64,000 nt of DNA from Intrasporangium calvum DSM 43043 (GCF_000184685.1 NC_014830.1:3162001-3226000); one strand, 5' to 3'; positions 51,245 to 59,770 are shown, counted from the stretch's first letter. The notes: a model not told the origin generated them from the letters alone. Numbers and translations are program-made.

Positions 51245-51277
51245 CGATCCTCCGACCCGTTGGGTCGGAGGATCGCC
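51245..51277 (-). terminator. Cold-shock gene terminator
   Basis: GCGATCCTCCGACCC (51245-51259) and GGGTCGGAGGATCGC (51263-51277) form a 15-bp perfect stem with a 3-base loop, followed on the minus strand by TTTTC. It lies 28 bases past the cold-shock gene stop. Confidence 0.85.
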
Positions 51278-51305
51278 AAGCCCGGTTACCGGGATCGGTC
51301 GTGGG

Positions 51306-51509
51306 TCAGATGCCCCGAACCTTCTCCGCCTGCGGGCCCTTCGGGCCCTGCGTGACGTCGAACTCGACCTTCTGGCCCTCCTGCAGCTCGCGGTAGCCGC
51401 CGCTCTCGATGGCTGAGTAGTGAACGAAGACGTCGGCGCCGCCGCCGTCCTGCTCAATGAAGCCGAAGCCCTTTTCGCTGTTGAACCACTTCACGGTGCC
51501 TGTTGCCAC
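51306..51509 (-). CDS. Cold-shock protein (CspA family)
   Basis: A 67-residue OB-fold RNA chaperone: [20 protein letters not shown] with RNP1 [26 protein letters not shown] with RNP2 VFVHY, ending [13 protein letters not shown] 51509 is preceded by GAGGAAC. It binds single-stranded RNA and DNA. About 325 bases without a gene lie upstream; they probably hold a long 5' leader, as in other csp genes. Confidence 0.95.
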   Translation of the reverse strand: MATGTVKWFNSEKGFGFIEQDGGGADVFVHYSAIESGGYRELQEGQKVEFDVTQGPKGPQAEKVRGI

Positions 51510-51836
51510 TGGTGTTCCTCTTCTTGTGCGAGGCCTCCCGTGTGGAGACCTCAGGCTGCCGGTATTCAGCACCAGCGCGACCCGCGAACCTTCGCGCGGC
51601 GCCCAGTCCTGCCCAGCCCGTAACACGGACTGGGACGACAGCTGGGATTGACGGTAGCAGTCATCGTGCTCCTGCCGGGTCTCGTTCACGGACCAGTTGC
51701 AGGCACGGACCCGGTGGAGCGGTGCTTCGGTGCGGGAAATCGCGGGGTTCAAGGGAGTTACGCCCTGCACTCAACGCGCGGGATGAGCTGCGCCCGAAGG
51801 CCCCCCGGCCCTTGTTGGCCGGGCGAATCCTCCGCT
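51510..51836. other. Upstream region of the cold-shock gene
   Basis: There is no gene here. On the minus strand a TACCGT hexamer near 51650 fits a -10 element, which would give a leader of roughly 140 bases before GTG 51509. GC-rich stretches such as CGCGCGAAGGTTCGCGGG (near 51590) can fold. No known riboswitch is recognised. Confidence 0.4.
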
Positions 51837-52844
51837 CTAGTCGAAGAGCCGCAGCAGGAGCTGTCGGTTCTTCGGCGCCCAGAACAGCTCGCGGAACTGG
51901 TCGACCGGCCCGACCGGCCATCTCTGCGCAATGCTCACGACCGCGGGGTCGCGGATCAAAGGCAGGAGCAGGGCCGGGATGTCCGCCCAGGCGACCTTGA
52001 AGGGCCTGTCCCACAACTGCACGAGCTCCGTCGTCACCGGAGGGGTCAGGCCGAGCCCGTTGTGCATGAGCACCAGCCGCTCGTACGCCGCCATCAGCGC
52101 TTCCTCACGCTCCTGCCACACCTCAGCCCGCCCGACGTTCCACAGGACGGGCGTCAGGTCCGAGCCACAGGCGAGGCGGGAGAAGGCGGTTCCGAACCAC
52201 TTCGAGTACGGCGCGTACTGCCGCTCCATCAGGAAGGCGAGCCGCATGAGGTCGACCACCAGGCGCGACCCGATCAGTGCAGAGCCCAGCTCGTCGCCGG
52301 CGGTTCCTGCTCGGCCCACCAAGTTCATCTCGGGGTGGACCCGCCACCAACCGGCGATCAGCAGGTACAACCAGACGTCGTGCGGGTAGAAGGCCAGGCG
52401 GTCCCGTGCTGCCTGCAGGCCCACCTCGTCGTGAAAGACGACCCCGGAGGTGAACATGCGCAGCGCGTGCTCCGGCAGTGTCAGCCAGTCGCGCGGCTCG
52501 ATGTCGCCGTCGATGTCCATCTCGAACTGTTGCCGGACGTAACCGCGGACCGTGTGGACCTCATAGCCGATGGGGTGGCCCTCGAAGGTCGGCGGCAGGT
52601 TCCGCTGCAGCTCCTCCTCGACCTCGACGCGGCGCGGTTCGTCCTTCTCGGCGATGAAGATGAGGACCCGCGGCTTCCAGTCGTGGTCGCTCGACATCTC
52701 GTCGTCGAAGCCGAGCACCTCCGAGCCGCGGCCGAGCAGCGCCGCTGAGTGCGGCAGGCCAGGGAGTCTCGAGGTCATGACGGGCTGCACGACCTGCTCG
52801 TACAACCGCCGGCTCAGCTCGGCTCCCGAGACGAACGTCGACAT
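51837..52844 (-). CDS. DUF4037 nucleotidyltransferase-fold protein
   Basis: A 335-residue protein. The N-terminal part LPHSAALLGRGSEVLGFDDE then MSSDHDWKPRVLIFI carries the GS...DxD-type nucleotidyltransferase signature (GRGSEVLGFDD, DHDW). The C-terminal region, rich in Trp and Leu (YLLIAGWWRVHPEMNLVGRA, LMERQYAPYSKWFGTAFSRL), is the DUF4037 domain. AGGAGG lies upstream of ATG 52844. Actinobacterial homologues are uncharacterised; it is the only nucleotidyltransferase in the window outside the mobile regions. Confidence 0.8.
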   Translation of the reverse strand: MSTFVSGAELSRRLYEQVVQPVMTSRLPGLPHSAALLGRGSEVLGFDDEMSSDHDWKPRVLIFIAEKDEPRRVEVEEELQRNLPPTFEGHPIGYEVHTVRGYVRQQFEMDIDGDIEPRDWLTLPEHALRMFTSGVVFHDEVGLQAARDRLAFYPHDVWLYLLIAGWWRVHPEMNLVGRAGTAGDELGSALIGSRLVVDLMRLAFLMERQYAPYSKWFGTAFSRLACGSDLTPVLWNVGRAEVWQEREEALMAAYERLVLMHNGLGLTPPVTTELVQLWDRPFKVAWADIPALLLPLIRDPAVVSIAQRWPVGPVDQFRELFWAPKNRQLLLRLFD

Positions 52845-53055
52845 GCCATCAACCTCCTACACGCAATCTCAGTGTGGCCCCGGCCACCAGCCCGGTCGAG
52901 CCCCTAGGGCGGGAGGACGCCCCTGGGGGTGCTGGCAGTGGCGCGCTCTCCGGCCGCATCTCCATCGGTGCCACCACCTGGCTGCGGGGATCGCGGTCCT
53001 ACGCTCTCAGCATGACCGGTGCCGCCCAGTTCCCCGTCGCTCGGCGCTGCGCGCC

Positions 53056-53457
53056 GCGCTGGCGCTCGGGGCGGCCTCAGCCGTCGGGTTCATGCTCACA
53101 GGGTCGATGGGCGGCTTCGGGGCGCTCCTGCTCGCCAGCGACCTCGGTCCTGCCCGGGTGACCGGCGTGGTCGCCGCCAGTGCCGCCCTCTGGCGCACGG
53201 GCGCCGAGACCCCGGCCGGCGCCTACGACGACCGCGAGGACTTCGACCGACACTCGATCTTCGGGCGGGTCGATCGGCTCGCTGGCATCCCCGTACGCCT
53301 CGACTGTGGCCGGTCGGACCCGTTCGTCGCTGCGAACCGGGCCCTCGCGGAGCGGCTGCCCGGCGTCGAGGCCCACTTCGACCCGGGCGGGCACGAGGAC
53401 GCTTGGTGGCGGGCCCATGCAGCTGCAGAGATGGCTTGGCTCGCAGCCCGCGCCTGA
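53056..53457 (+). pseudogene. Alpha/beta-hydrolase (esterase) C-terminal remnant
   Basis: The frame reads GSMGGFGALLLASDLGPARV (elbow G-x-S-x-G region, first Gly shifted), VVAASAALWRTGAETPAGAY, IPVRLDCGRSDPFVAANRAL with the catalytic Asp region, and FDPGGHEDAWWRAHAAAEMA with the catalytic His. The first half of the fold, including the oxyanion strand and the upstream start, is missing, and the frame enters from unrelated sequence. Probably a truncated esterase D-type gene. Confidence 0.6.
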
Positions 53458-53545
53458 CGAGCTGGGAGGCGAACTTCCAGCCCGCTCCCATCTGGCTCCC
53501 AGCCGGCTTGCCGGTGGCACTCAGACTGTTCCAAGGTCCCTTTCA

Positions 53546-53557
53546 TACGGTGCTCCG
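53546..53557 (+). promoter_or_regulatory. -10 element of the PAP2 gene, leaderless spacing
   Basis: TACGGT (53546-53551), then six bases and GTG 53558. No Shine-Dalgarno is present. Confidence 0.45.
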
Positions 53558-54163
53558 GTGACTCCGAGCCCCAGCGATACCAACCTCTTCCTCGAGATCA
53601 ACGGCTTTGCGCAACGGACCGCTTGGCTCCATGCCCCGCTGGCGATGTACGCCAAGTTCGGCATTCTGTTCTTTGCCGGACTGCTCGTGGCTGGTTGGTG
53701 GGCGGCGCGCCGACGCGGGATCGCCCGGATGGTCGCGCTCGTGTGTGCTGGGCTCGGCACGGTGGTGGCGGTGGCCGTGAACCAGCCGCTCGTCCAGCTC
53801 TTCCACGAGGCGCGCCCTTACACGCATCTGCACCAGATCCTCGTGCTGGCTCAGCCTTCGGTGGACTTCGGCTTTCCCAGCGACCACGGCACGATGGCGG
53901 GCGCCGTGACTGCAGGGCTCTTCCTCGTCGACCCGCTCCTCGGCTCGGTATCACTCCTGCTCGCGCTGCTCATGGCCTTCTCCCGCGTCTACATCGCGGC
54001 CCACTATCCGTCTGACGTCGTGGCCGGGCTCCTTCTGGGCGCCGCAGTGGTGCTCCTCGGCCACCTCGTGGTCCGCAAACCCCTCACTCAGCTGATGAAG
54101 CGCATGGCCCGCAGCCGACTCCAGCCGCTCGTCACTGACGCGGGTGCGGCCGGTGAGGGGTAG
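53558..54163 (+). CDS. PAP2-family phosphatase (undecaprenyl-diphosphatase-like)
   Basis: A 201-residue membrane phosphatase with about five helices. It has the three PAP2 motifs: LFHEARPYTHLHQ (K-x6-RP block), FPSDHGTMAGAVTAGLFL (PSGH-type, here PSDH), and FSRVYIAAHYPSDVVAGLLL (SR-x5-H-x3-D). The active site faces outside. BcrC-type members recycle undecaprenyl diphosphate for cell-wall synthesis. The GTG start fits leaderless translation. The DUF2127 gene follows by 4 bp. Confidence 0.85.
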   Translation: MTPSPSDTNLFLEINGFAQRTAWLHAPLAMYAKFGILFFAGLLVAGWWAARRRGIARMVALVCAGLGTVVAVAVNQPLVQLFHEARPYTHLHQILVLAQPSVDFGFPSDHGTMAGAVTAGLFLVDPLLGSVSLLLALLMAFSRVYIAAHYPSDVVAGLLLGAAVVLLGHLVVRKPLTQLMKRMARSRLQPLVTDAGAAGEG

Positions 54164-54167
54164 CCCC

Positions 54168-54698
54168 GTGAGCTGGTACCACCCCACGAGCCTGCTGGAC
54201 AAGGTCTTCGAGGGCGGCATCATCATCAAGGGGGTCACCGGGCTGGTCGAGTTCGTCGGTGGGCTGCTGCTCCTCTTCGTGAACCCGGCACAGATGCACC
54301 AGTTCGTCGCTCTCGTCACCCAGCGGGAGCTGCTCGAGGACCCGAACGACCGCGTCGCACACCTCCTCCTCACGGCGACGTCGCACTTCGCCGAGGGTGG
54401 CGCCGTGTTCGTGGTCGCCTATCTGTGGATCCATGCCGTCATCAAGCTGATCGCCGTGATCGGCATCCTCAAGAACCAGCTGTGGGCCTATCCGTTCTCG
54501 TTGCTCACGCTCGGGCTCCTGATGGTGTACCAGGCGTACTCCATCGCGTTCGTGAAGTTCTCCATCGGAATGGTTTCGCTCACCGCGTTCGACGTGTTCA
54601 TCCTGTGGCTCATCTGGCGCGAGTTCGGGAAGGTCAGGGGCGAGTCGCACGCCTCAGCCCCGGGGGACTCCCGGGCTGACAACTGCGCCCGGGTCTGA
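54168..54698 (+). CDS. DUF2127 membrane protein
   Basis: A 176-residue protein with four helices: KVFEGGIIIKGVTGLVEFVG, GGAVFVVAYLWIHAVIKLIA, NQLWAYPFSLLTLGLLMVYQ and the last near FDVFILWLIWREFG. GAGGGG lies seven bases before GTG 54168. The family is uncharacterised. It is probably co-transcribed with the PAP2 gene. Confidence 0.85.
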   Translation: MSWYHPTSLLDKVFEGGIIIKGVTGLVEFVGGLLLLFVNPAQMHQFVALVTQRELLEDPNDRVAHLLLTATSHFAEGGAVFVVAYLWIHAVIKLIAVIGILKNQLWAYPFSLLTLGLLMVYQAYSIAFVKFSIGMVSLTAFDVFILWLIWREFGKVRGESHASAPGDSRADNCARV

Positions 54699-54739
54699 GT
54701 CACGCGGACACGTCAGCCAGCAGTTCCACGGGCCGGTGA

Positions 54740-55714
54740 TCACCGTGGCTCCAGCATGAACCACACGGTCATCCCGACGGCGTCCAGTTCCGAGCCCCAC
54801 CTCGTCGAGAGCGCGTCCACGAGCTGAAGCCCACGACCGTGCACTGCCAGCGGGTCCGCGGTGACGCCGTTGAGACCAGCGACCATGCTGGAGCCGCCGT
54901 CGCGAACGGTCGTGGTCAGCACCCCCCGGTCGAGGACGACCCGCACCTCGCAGCCGGCACCGGTGTGGATGATCGCGTTGGTGACCAGCTCGCTCAGGCA
55001 CAGGACCGCGTCCTCCACGGTGTCCTCGTCTGCGCCCCATTCCGAAAGGGTCGTCCGCACGAAGTGACGTGCGGAACCGACCGACCGAGGGTCCGCGGTG
55101 ACGAGGTAGGTGGCGGCGTGTGCGCCGTGCGGCACCGGCTGGTCCTCGAGGGACCTGCTGGCGTGGGTCGTGGCGCGCTGGACGCCACGCAAGGCGGCTC
55201 CCAGTCTTTCCGCGAGAGCCTTCAGGCCAGCGAGCTGTGGGCCGTCGAAGCGCTGCGGAGTGTCGTAGAACAGCGCGTACCCACCCTGGACGTGGCCGGC
55301 CGCGAAGATCGGCAGCGACGCGAGCGCCCGGGTCCTCGGACTCTGGCGGCCGGTGAAGTCGGGGTAGCGGCCGGCGAGGTCGTCCAGCGAGCCCACGACC
55401 GCCTTGCCAGTGCGCACGGACTCGTTCAGCGGGACGTTCTCATAGGCGTCGACCTCACACCAGTCAACGCTGCGCTCGTTGTCGCGGTCGCTCGCGCTGA
55501 ACAGCAGCCGTCGTCCACCGCCTTCGGCGAGGGCGAGCCCCACCCGATGGACCCCCGGTACCTGACCCAGCTCCGCGAGCGCCGACCGCACCCACGTGTC
55601 CCCGTCAGGAACCGGTCTGCTCACGACCGTCTGCCCCACCTCGTCAGAATAGGACCGCACGCGCACCCTGAGGGGCGGGAGAGACGCCGTCTTCAGCGCG
55701 GGTTCGCGAGGCAC
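54740..55714 (-). CDS. GAF domain plus HATPase_c (anti-sigma/serine-kinase type) regulator
   Basis: A 324-residue soluble protein. Residues about 40-180 are GAF-like (LAELGQVPGVHRVGLALAEG, SLPIFAAGHVQGGYALFYDT). Residues about 205-320 are a GHKL ATPase of the RsbW/SpoIIAB kind: VEDAVLCLSELVTNAIIHTG (N box), VRVVLDRGVLTTTVRDGGSS (D-x-G), and HGRGLQLVDALSTRWGSEL (G2). No phosphorylated His is present, so it is not a two-component kinase. It may act in a stress-response partner-switching system. Confidence 0.82.
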   Translation of the reverse strand: MPREPALKTASLPPLRVRVRSYSDEVGQTVVSRPVPDGDTWVRSALAELGQVPGVHRVGLALAEGGGRRLLFSASDRDNERSVDWCEVDAYENVPLNESVRTGKAVVGSLDDLAGRYPDFTGRQSPRTRALASLPIFAAGHVQGGYALFYDTPQRFDGPQLAGLKALAERLGAALRGVQRATTHASRSLEDQPVPHGAHAATYLVTADPRSVGSARHFVRTTLSEWGADEDTVEDAVLCLSELVTNAIIHTGAGCEVRVVLDRGVLTTTVRDGGSSMVAGLNGVTADPLAVHGRGLQLVDALSTRWGSELDAVGMTVWFMLEPR

Positions 55715-55725
55715 CCTGGCCCAGC

Positions 55726-55775
55726 AAGCGAGCCCAGCGGCATACGCCCTATTCCGTATGCCGCTGGGCTCGCTT
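55726..55775. repeat. Family A doublet: perfect 21-bp inverted pair
   Basis: Two consensus family A copies (AGCGAGCCCAGCGGCATAC and its reverse complement) face each other across 8 bases. A second doublet of the same build lies at 60761-60810. It lies just beyond the stop of the duplicated small minus-strand gene and could act as its terminator. Confidence 0.85.
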
Positions 55776-55800
55776 CACCACGCCCCTGCCGCCGACGCTC

Positions 55801-55953
55801 CTACCGCAGGCTGGCCACCAGCTCCGCCTCGTCAGTGGTCACCGGCGGCGAGCCGCTCGGCGGGGCGGTTCGGCTGGAGCGAGCTCGGACCTCGATGACG
55901 AGGATCACGTCTCGGGGTCCCCCACGTCGCACGTGGAGCACCGCTCCGGTCAT
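55801..55953 (-). CDS. Duplicated small gene, copy 1 (50 aa, unknown)
   Basis: The frame reads MTGAVLHVRRGGPRDVILVI, then EVRARSSRTAPPSGSPPV, then TTDEAELVASLR. A second copy at 60836-60991 has the same start and end segments, while the middle is read in another frame because of +1, +3 and -1 indels that cancel. That conservation of frame supports a real gene. No family is recognised; the N-terminus looks like two strands. Confidence 0.5.
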   Translation of the reverse strand: MTGAVLHVRRGGPRDVILVIEVRARSSRTAPPSGSPPVTTDEAELVASLR

Positions 55954-55961
55954 ATGGCGAC

Positions 55962-56342
55962 ATGGTGGAACCAATTCGGGATCACGACCGACGACTGGGG
56001 CCAAGGCCCCTCCTCACACCGGGTTCGTCTGCGATAGCAGCCCTCGCCCTCGCCGTCCTCGGCCTCCGCGGTCAGGGCGCTTGGACGACTGCTTTGAATG
56101 CCTTCCTTCCGGACGGCTTCGCCCCGAATGAGTTCGCGTGGTTCGTCGTGGGGGCTGGACTAGGTTCGCTGGCGGTGGCCGTCGGCGCCTGGTGGCTGGC
56201 ACGCACCGTCCTCATCAAGGACGCAATCCAGGCACCCAGCTGGGCTGAGCATCTGGCCAGAGCTGCGGTGCTCATCTCCATGATCGCCGCGGTCCTCTCG
56301 GCGCTGACTATTGTCGGCGGATTGCGTGGGCTTCCCCTGTGA
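55962..56342 (+). CDS. Small membrane protein (126 aa)
   Basis: The protein has an Arg-rich start, then AIAALALAVLGLRGQGAWTT, then APNEFAWFVVGAGLGSLAVA, VGAWWLARTVLI and ARAAVLISMIAAVLSALTIV: three or four helices. No family is recognised. No Shine-Dalgarno is visible. It lies directly after the duplicated segment, whose other copy precedes a lipoprotein gene, so the segment may supply the promoter. Confidence 0.55.
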   Translation: MVEPIRDHDRRLGPRPLLTPGSSAIAALALAVLGLRGQGAWTTALNAFLPDGFAPNEFAWFVVGAGLGSLAVAVGAWWLARTVLIKDAIQAPSWAEHLARAAVLISMIAAVLSALTIVGGLRGLPL

Positions 56343-56678
56343 CGACCCGTCCCCTCGTCCACACCGCTGACGGGTGCACCCGATTAGCAACCGCGTAAGC
56401 AGGATCTTCACGCCGTGGCCTTCGGGCCAAGCCGGCGACGGCGGAGGCGACAAGACGGGCTCTGACCAGCAGGGACGCACGTCGCCATGAAGGCTCCCAG
56501 ATTGGGCTAGCGCCCGCAGCGGCCGGGGGTTCGACTCGGCTACCGGGCCGCGAGGGTGTCAGAGAGGTGGAGACCGTGGTGCCCGTCCCGTCGATGGCTC
56601 AGGCCGTAGGCCGGGCTTCGCCTCGCTGGGTTCGTCGGCGCGGGAGTAGCCCCTTCCGCCGCGTAGCGCTCGGGTGGG
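56343..56678. other. Gene-free stretch before higA's 3' end
   Basis: Nothing recognisable as a gene. A few small hairpins occur (for example near 56420, GGCCTTCGGGCC), one of which may end higBA transcription from the right. Confidence 0.35.
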
Positions 56679-56972
56679 TCAGGCGCTCTGCAGGGGATGG
56701 ATCTGGTCGAGGGCGGCGCCGAGGTGGTCCTTCTCGATCTCGAGGTCGTAGCGGGTTTGCAGGTTGAGCCAGAACCGGTCGGTGGTGCCGAAGTAGCGGG
56801 CCAGGCGAAGCGCGGTGTCGGCGGTGATCCGGCGCTTTCCGTGGACGATCTCGTTGATCCGCCGGGGCGGGACACCGATCGAGACGGCGAGGTGGTGCTG
56901 GGTGACCTCCAGCGGGGTCAGGAAGTCCTCGAGGAGGACCTCCCCCGGGTGGATGGGCCGGATGGTCGCCAT
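56679..56972 (-). CDS. higA: HigA-family antitoxin
   Basis: A 97-residue protein: RPIHPGEVLLEDFLTPLEVT, QHHLAVSIGVPPRRINEIVH, GKRRITADTALRLARYFGTT, then FWLNLQTRYDLEIEK, the exact HigA XRE-type HTH arrangement. GGAGGAAC lies upstream of ATG 56972. It follows the toxin gene by 17 bases, toxin-first order being usual for higBA. It should bind the toxin and, with it, the operator at 57279-57299. Confidence 0.92.
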   Translation of the reverse strand: MATIRPIHPGEVLLEDFLTPLEVTQHHLAVSIGVPPRRINEIVHGKRRITADTALRLARYFGTTDRFWLNLQTRYDLEIEKDHLGAALDQIHPLQSA

Positions 56973-56989
56973 CGGTGTTCCTCCTTCGG

Positions 56990-57271
56990 TCAGTGATAGT
57001 CGACGATCTCGACGTCTTCGGGCCCTGCGGGTGTCCAGGTGAAGCAGATCCGCCACTGCTGGTTGATTCGGATGCTGTGTTGTCCGTCCCGGTCGCCGCG
57101 CAGGGCTTCGAGCCGGTTGCCGGGTGGGACCCGCAGGTCGTCGAGGGTCTCGGCCGCATCGAGCAGGACGAGCTTGCGTAGTGCGGTCCGCTCGATCCGC
57201 GGGTCGAGCTTCTTGGTGCGTTCTCGTGACCACAGCCGTTCAGTCATGGTGTTCGAGAACGACCTGATCAC
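56990..57271 (-). CDS. higB: HigB/RelE-type toxin
   Basis: A 93-residue mRNA interferase-like protein: MIRSFSNTMTERLWSRERTK, ALRKLVLLDAAETLDDLRVP, PGNRLEALRGDRDGQHSIRI and NQQWRICFTWTPAGPEDVEI, matching HigB with its conserved R and QWR residues. GTG 57271 is six bases after a TATGCT hexamer, so the transcript is probably leaderless. Family members cut mRNA on the ribosome. Confidence 0.92.
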   Translation of the reverse strand: MIRSFSNTMTERLWSRERTKKLDPRIERTALRKLVLLDAAETLDDLRVPPGNRLEALRGDRDGQHSIRINQQWRICFTWTPAGPEDVEIVDYH

Positions 57272-57277
57272 ACCTCA

Positions 57278-57299
57278 AGCATAACGCGTCGCGTTATGC
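57278..57299 (-). promoter_or_regulatory. higBA operator and -10
   Basis: GCATAACGC (57279-57287) and GCGTTATGC (57291-57299) are a perfect 9-bp inverted repeat with a 3-base centre. On the minus strand TATGCT (57283-57278) overlaps one arm and lies six bases before GTG 57271. Binding by HigBA is inferred from the family. Confidence 0.65.
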
Positions 57300-58083
57300 C
57301 CGTCGATGCGCCTGCCCCGGCCCGAGGGCTGGCTCGTGGAGGTAGCCCACTTCGCCGCCAAGCGGCGCACGTGTTTCACCGTCGGTGAGAAGGAGAACCA
57401 CTTGCTGCCGTTGATCCAGATCCAGCCAGGGGATCGTTCTGGCTGACGGATCGGAGATCGCGAGCAGCGGGCTCGCGAACTACCGAGCCCTCCCGGGATC
57501 AACCCGGCGCGTCCGGTCGGCTGTGGCGCAGAGGGCCGAGTGGACGGGCAGGCACGTCCACTAAGCTAAGTGCGTCACAGCGGAAGTGTCTCGTAGCCGC
57601 GTCGAGCGCATTTCCCGAGGTGAAGAGCGGAGCTGGCGAGGGGACTCGAACCCCTAACCGCCTGTTTACAAGACTCCAAGCCCGAAAGCGCCTAACGGTC
57701 CCTGACCTGCACCGATGCACGCCGGGGTCAAGGCCACCCGTCGGCTCGTGCTATCTAGGTGCGATACCGAAGAGTCGATCCGTCCGCTGGTGGCGACGAC
57801 CCCATGGGTCCGCGTCCCTCGCTGACCGCGGATCGAACCTCCTCCCGGCTACAGGGTCCACCGCCACGAGAGCACTTCGGTGAGAGGTGCTGCGCCCTTC
57901 ATGCATGGCTGTCGCTGATCGCGGACCGGCTAGGACGGGCACGGATGCCGCGTCCGACGGCTGGGATCCGGGCCGCGCCTCAAGGTGCTCGAACCTACCT
58001 ATGGCCGTTCATCCCGTCATGCCCGCGCCGCTGTGCACCTCGGAGGTGCCGTCTACGACGGCCAGTTCGAGCCGAGGCGGCAG
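57300..58083. other. Gene-poor left end of the tRNA-Thr element
   Basis: Contains a possible 46-codon frame at 57306-57446 (MRLPRPEGWLVEVAHFAAKR ... FTVGEKENHLLPLIQIQPGD), too short to judge, and the tRNA-Thr-derived repeat (57629-57674). No other gene is supported. Confidence 0.4.
57629..57674 (-). repeat. Partial tRNA-Thr 3' end: attachment-site repeat
   Basis: These 46 bases are identical to 61791-61836, the 3' part of tRNA-Thr (acceptor 3' strand, T arm, anticodon loop). The sequence leaves the tRNA right after. Together they bound a 4.16-kb segment as direct repeats, the signature of tRNA-targeted integration. Confidence 0.85.
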
Positions 58084-58130
58084 TTGCGAGACAAAACGTC
58101 TACATATAGAGTTATCGGTGGACGTTTTGT
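58084..58130 (+). promoter_or_regulatory. AbiE operon promoter with long inverted repeat
   Basis: TTGCGA (58084-58089), 17 bases, TAGAGT (58107-58112) form a plausible promoter. ACAAAACGTC (58091-58100) and GACGTTTTGT (58121-58130) are a perfect 10-bp inverted repeat 20 bases apart, bracketing the -10. AbiEi antitoxins bind inverted repeats at their own promoters, so autoregulation is likely. Confidence 0.65.
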
Positions 58131-58150
58131 TTCACCAAGAGGGAGGGCAC

Positions 58151-58708
58151 ATGCCTGCCGCGACACTGCTTCGCGCCGGTGAGCGCGCCACCTCCCGCAG
58201 CACGTTCTATCGGCGTGCAAATGCCGGCGCCTACGAGAGGATTGCACGCGGCCTCTACCTGCCCTCAGACGCTGACGCGGCTGACTGGGACTGGCTTGAG
58301 GCGGCCGCCAAGCATCCGAAGGCGACCATCTGCTTGACCTCGGCGCTGGCCTACTACGACCTGACTGACGACATTCCCCAGGCACTTGACATCGCCATTC
58401 CGAGGGGCAGTCGAACTCCGGCGACTGAGGGGGCGATCGCTTGGCACCACTTCGCTGCTGACTCCTTCGGCCTGGGCCGGACGACAATAGCCATCCCCGG
58501 CTCGAACATGCACATTGGCATCTACAGCCCGGAGCGGTCTATCGCCGACGCGTTCCGGCTACGGGGTTCGTTGGGGTACGAGTTGGGGCGTGACGCGCTG
58601 CGCAGGTGGCTGGGGCAGGGGGGGAAACCTGCTGACCTGTTGGAGATCGCGTCGAAGCTGCCGCGGACTCGGGGGCCGCTGCTGCGGACGCTGGAGGTGA
58701 TGGCCTGA
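58151..58708 (+). CDS. abiEi: AbiEi-family antitoxin
   Basis: A 185-residue protein. The N-terminal winged helix is residues about 1-45 (ATLLRAGERATSRSTFYRRA, ERIARGLYLPSDADA). The C-terminal domain contains KHPKATICLTSALAYYDLTD and GIYSPERSIADAFRLRGSLG, typical of AbiEi. GGGAGGG lies upstream of ATG 58151. It is the regulator/antitoxin of type IV toxin-antitoxin pairs and starts the operon with abiEii, overlapping it by one base. Confidence 0.88.
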   Translation: MPAATLLRAGERATSRSTFYRRANAGAYERIARGLYLPSDADAADWDWLEAAAKHPKATICLTSALAYYDLTDDIPQALDIAIPRGSRTPATEGAIAWHHFAADSFGLGRTTIAIPGSNMHIGIYSPERSIADAFRLRGSLGYELGRDALRRWLGQGGKPADLLEIASKLPRTRGPLLRTLEVMA

Positions 58709-59559
58709 TGGCGGCGAATGGCGCTCAGGTCCTTCGACAGCTGCAACGGCAGGCGCTGGCCTCAAGGCAGACCGGTGCCACGGTCACGACCGGCGAGTTG
58801 GTGACCCGTCATGCGTTGGAGTCGTTCCTGGACCGGCTTCAGAGGACTCCGCACGGGATGGACTTCGTGCTGAAGGGCGGCATCCTGTTGGCTGGCTACG
58901 GAGTTCGCCGGCCAACCAAGGACGTGGACTGCCAGGCTCGCTCCGCGTCCGTAACCGCTGCGCACATCGAAAGAGTCGTAAGGGATGTCGCGACCGTCGA
59001 GGCCGCTGACGGCCTCGAGATCGACTTGGGCAGCCTAGATGTCCAGACCATCCGGGAAGCGGCTGACTACCCCGGCCTTCGGATGCGGGCGCTCGGCACG
59101 GTTGGCACAGCGCGGGTGGTCGTGGCCTGGGACATCTCGACGGGGGACCCCGTCGTCCCCCTGCCGAAGATGGTGTCCATCCCCCGAGTCCTGGGTGAGC
59201 CGATCGAGATGCTCGGGTATGCGCCCGAGACGTCGGTTGCGGAGAAGGGCGTCACGATTCTCGAGCGTGGCATCACGAGCACGCGCTGGCGCGACTACGT
59301 CGACATCGTGCAACTCGCCAAACACGGTATCGACCGTAGCGTGTTGTTGGACTCGGCCCGGGCTGTCGCGCGGTTCCGCCAAGTCATTCTTCGTCCCGTC
59401 GCGGACTCGGTTGCCGGCTACGGTGCGGCATCCCAGCCAAAGTGGGCGGCATGGCGACGTAAGGAAGGCCTCGAGGACGTGTGCGAGCCGAATCTGGACG
59501 ACCAGTTGCTTGAGGTCATCGCCGTCTTGGACCCCGTGTTCTCCTCGGGGTCGGAGTAG
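58708..59559 (+). CDS. abiEii: AbiEii-family nucleotidyltransferase toxin
   Basis: A 283-residue protein: DFVLKGGILLAGYGVRRPTK with the KGG motif, then KDVDCQARSASVT with D-x-D, then PRVLGEPIEMLGYAPETSVA and EKGVTILERGITSTRWRDYV with the conserved K and RDY-D block. The toxin is thought to use nucleotides (GTP in AbiEii) to halt growth, giving abortive infection. The C-terminal helical region matches full-length AbiEii rather than the shorter copy at 3926-4576. Confidence 0.88.
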   Translation: MAANGAQVLRQLQRQALASRQTGATVTTGELVTRHALESFLDRLQRTPHGMDFVLKGGILLAGYGVRRPTKDVDCQARSASVTAAHIERVVRDVATVEAADGLEIDLGSLDVQTIREAADYPGLRMRALGTVGTARVVVAWDISTGDPVVPLPKMVSIPRVLGEPIEMLGYAPETSVAEKGVTILERGITSTRWRDYVDIVQLAKHGIDRSVLLDSARAVARFRQVILRPVADSVAGYGAASQPKWAAWRRKEGLEDVCEPNLDDQLLEVIAVLDPVFSSGSE

Positions 59560-59770
59560 CGCGAGGATCGATCATTGTCTCGACATCGCCGCCGCTTGAC
59601 CCTGCCCTTGCCCTTGACTCCGTCCTCAGCCTGAACCTTGCTCCGCAGCGGCCGGCCAAGCGAAAGCAGCGGAGCCGGCATCGTCCTTGGCTGCTCGGTC
59701 GCCGCGAGCTTTGGCTGTGCGCTGGCGCGAACGGTGGGACGATCCGGGCGTCTGCGGGCAGCCCGGCTCG

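Noticed and set aside
57620..57883. Frame beginning MKSGAGEGTRTPNRLFTRLQ
   Set aside because: It is the antisense reading of the tRNA-Thr-derived repeat. 'GEGTRTPN..' peptides are a known artefact of tRNA sequences.
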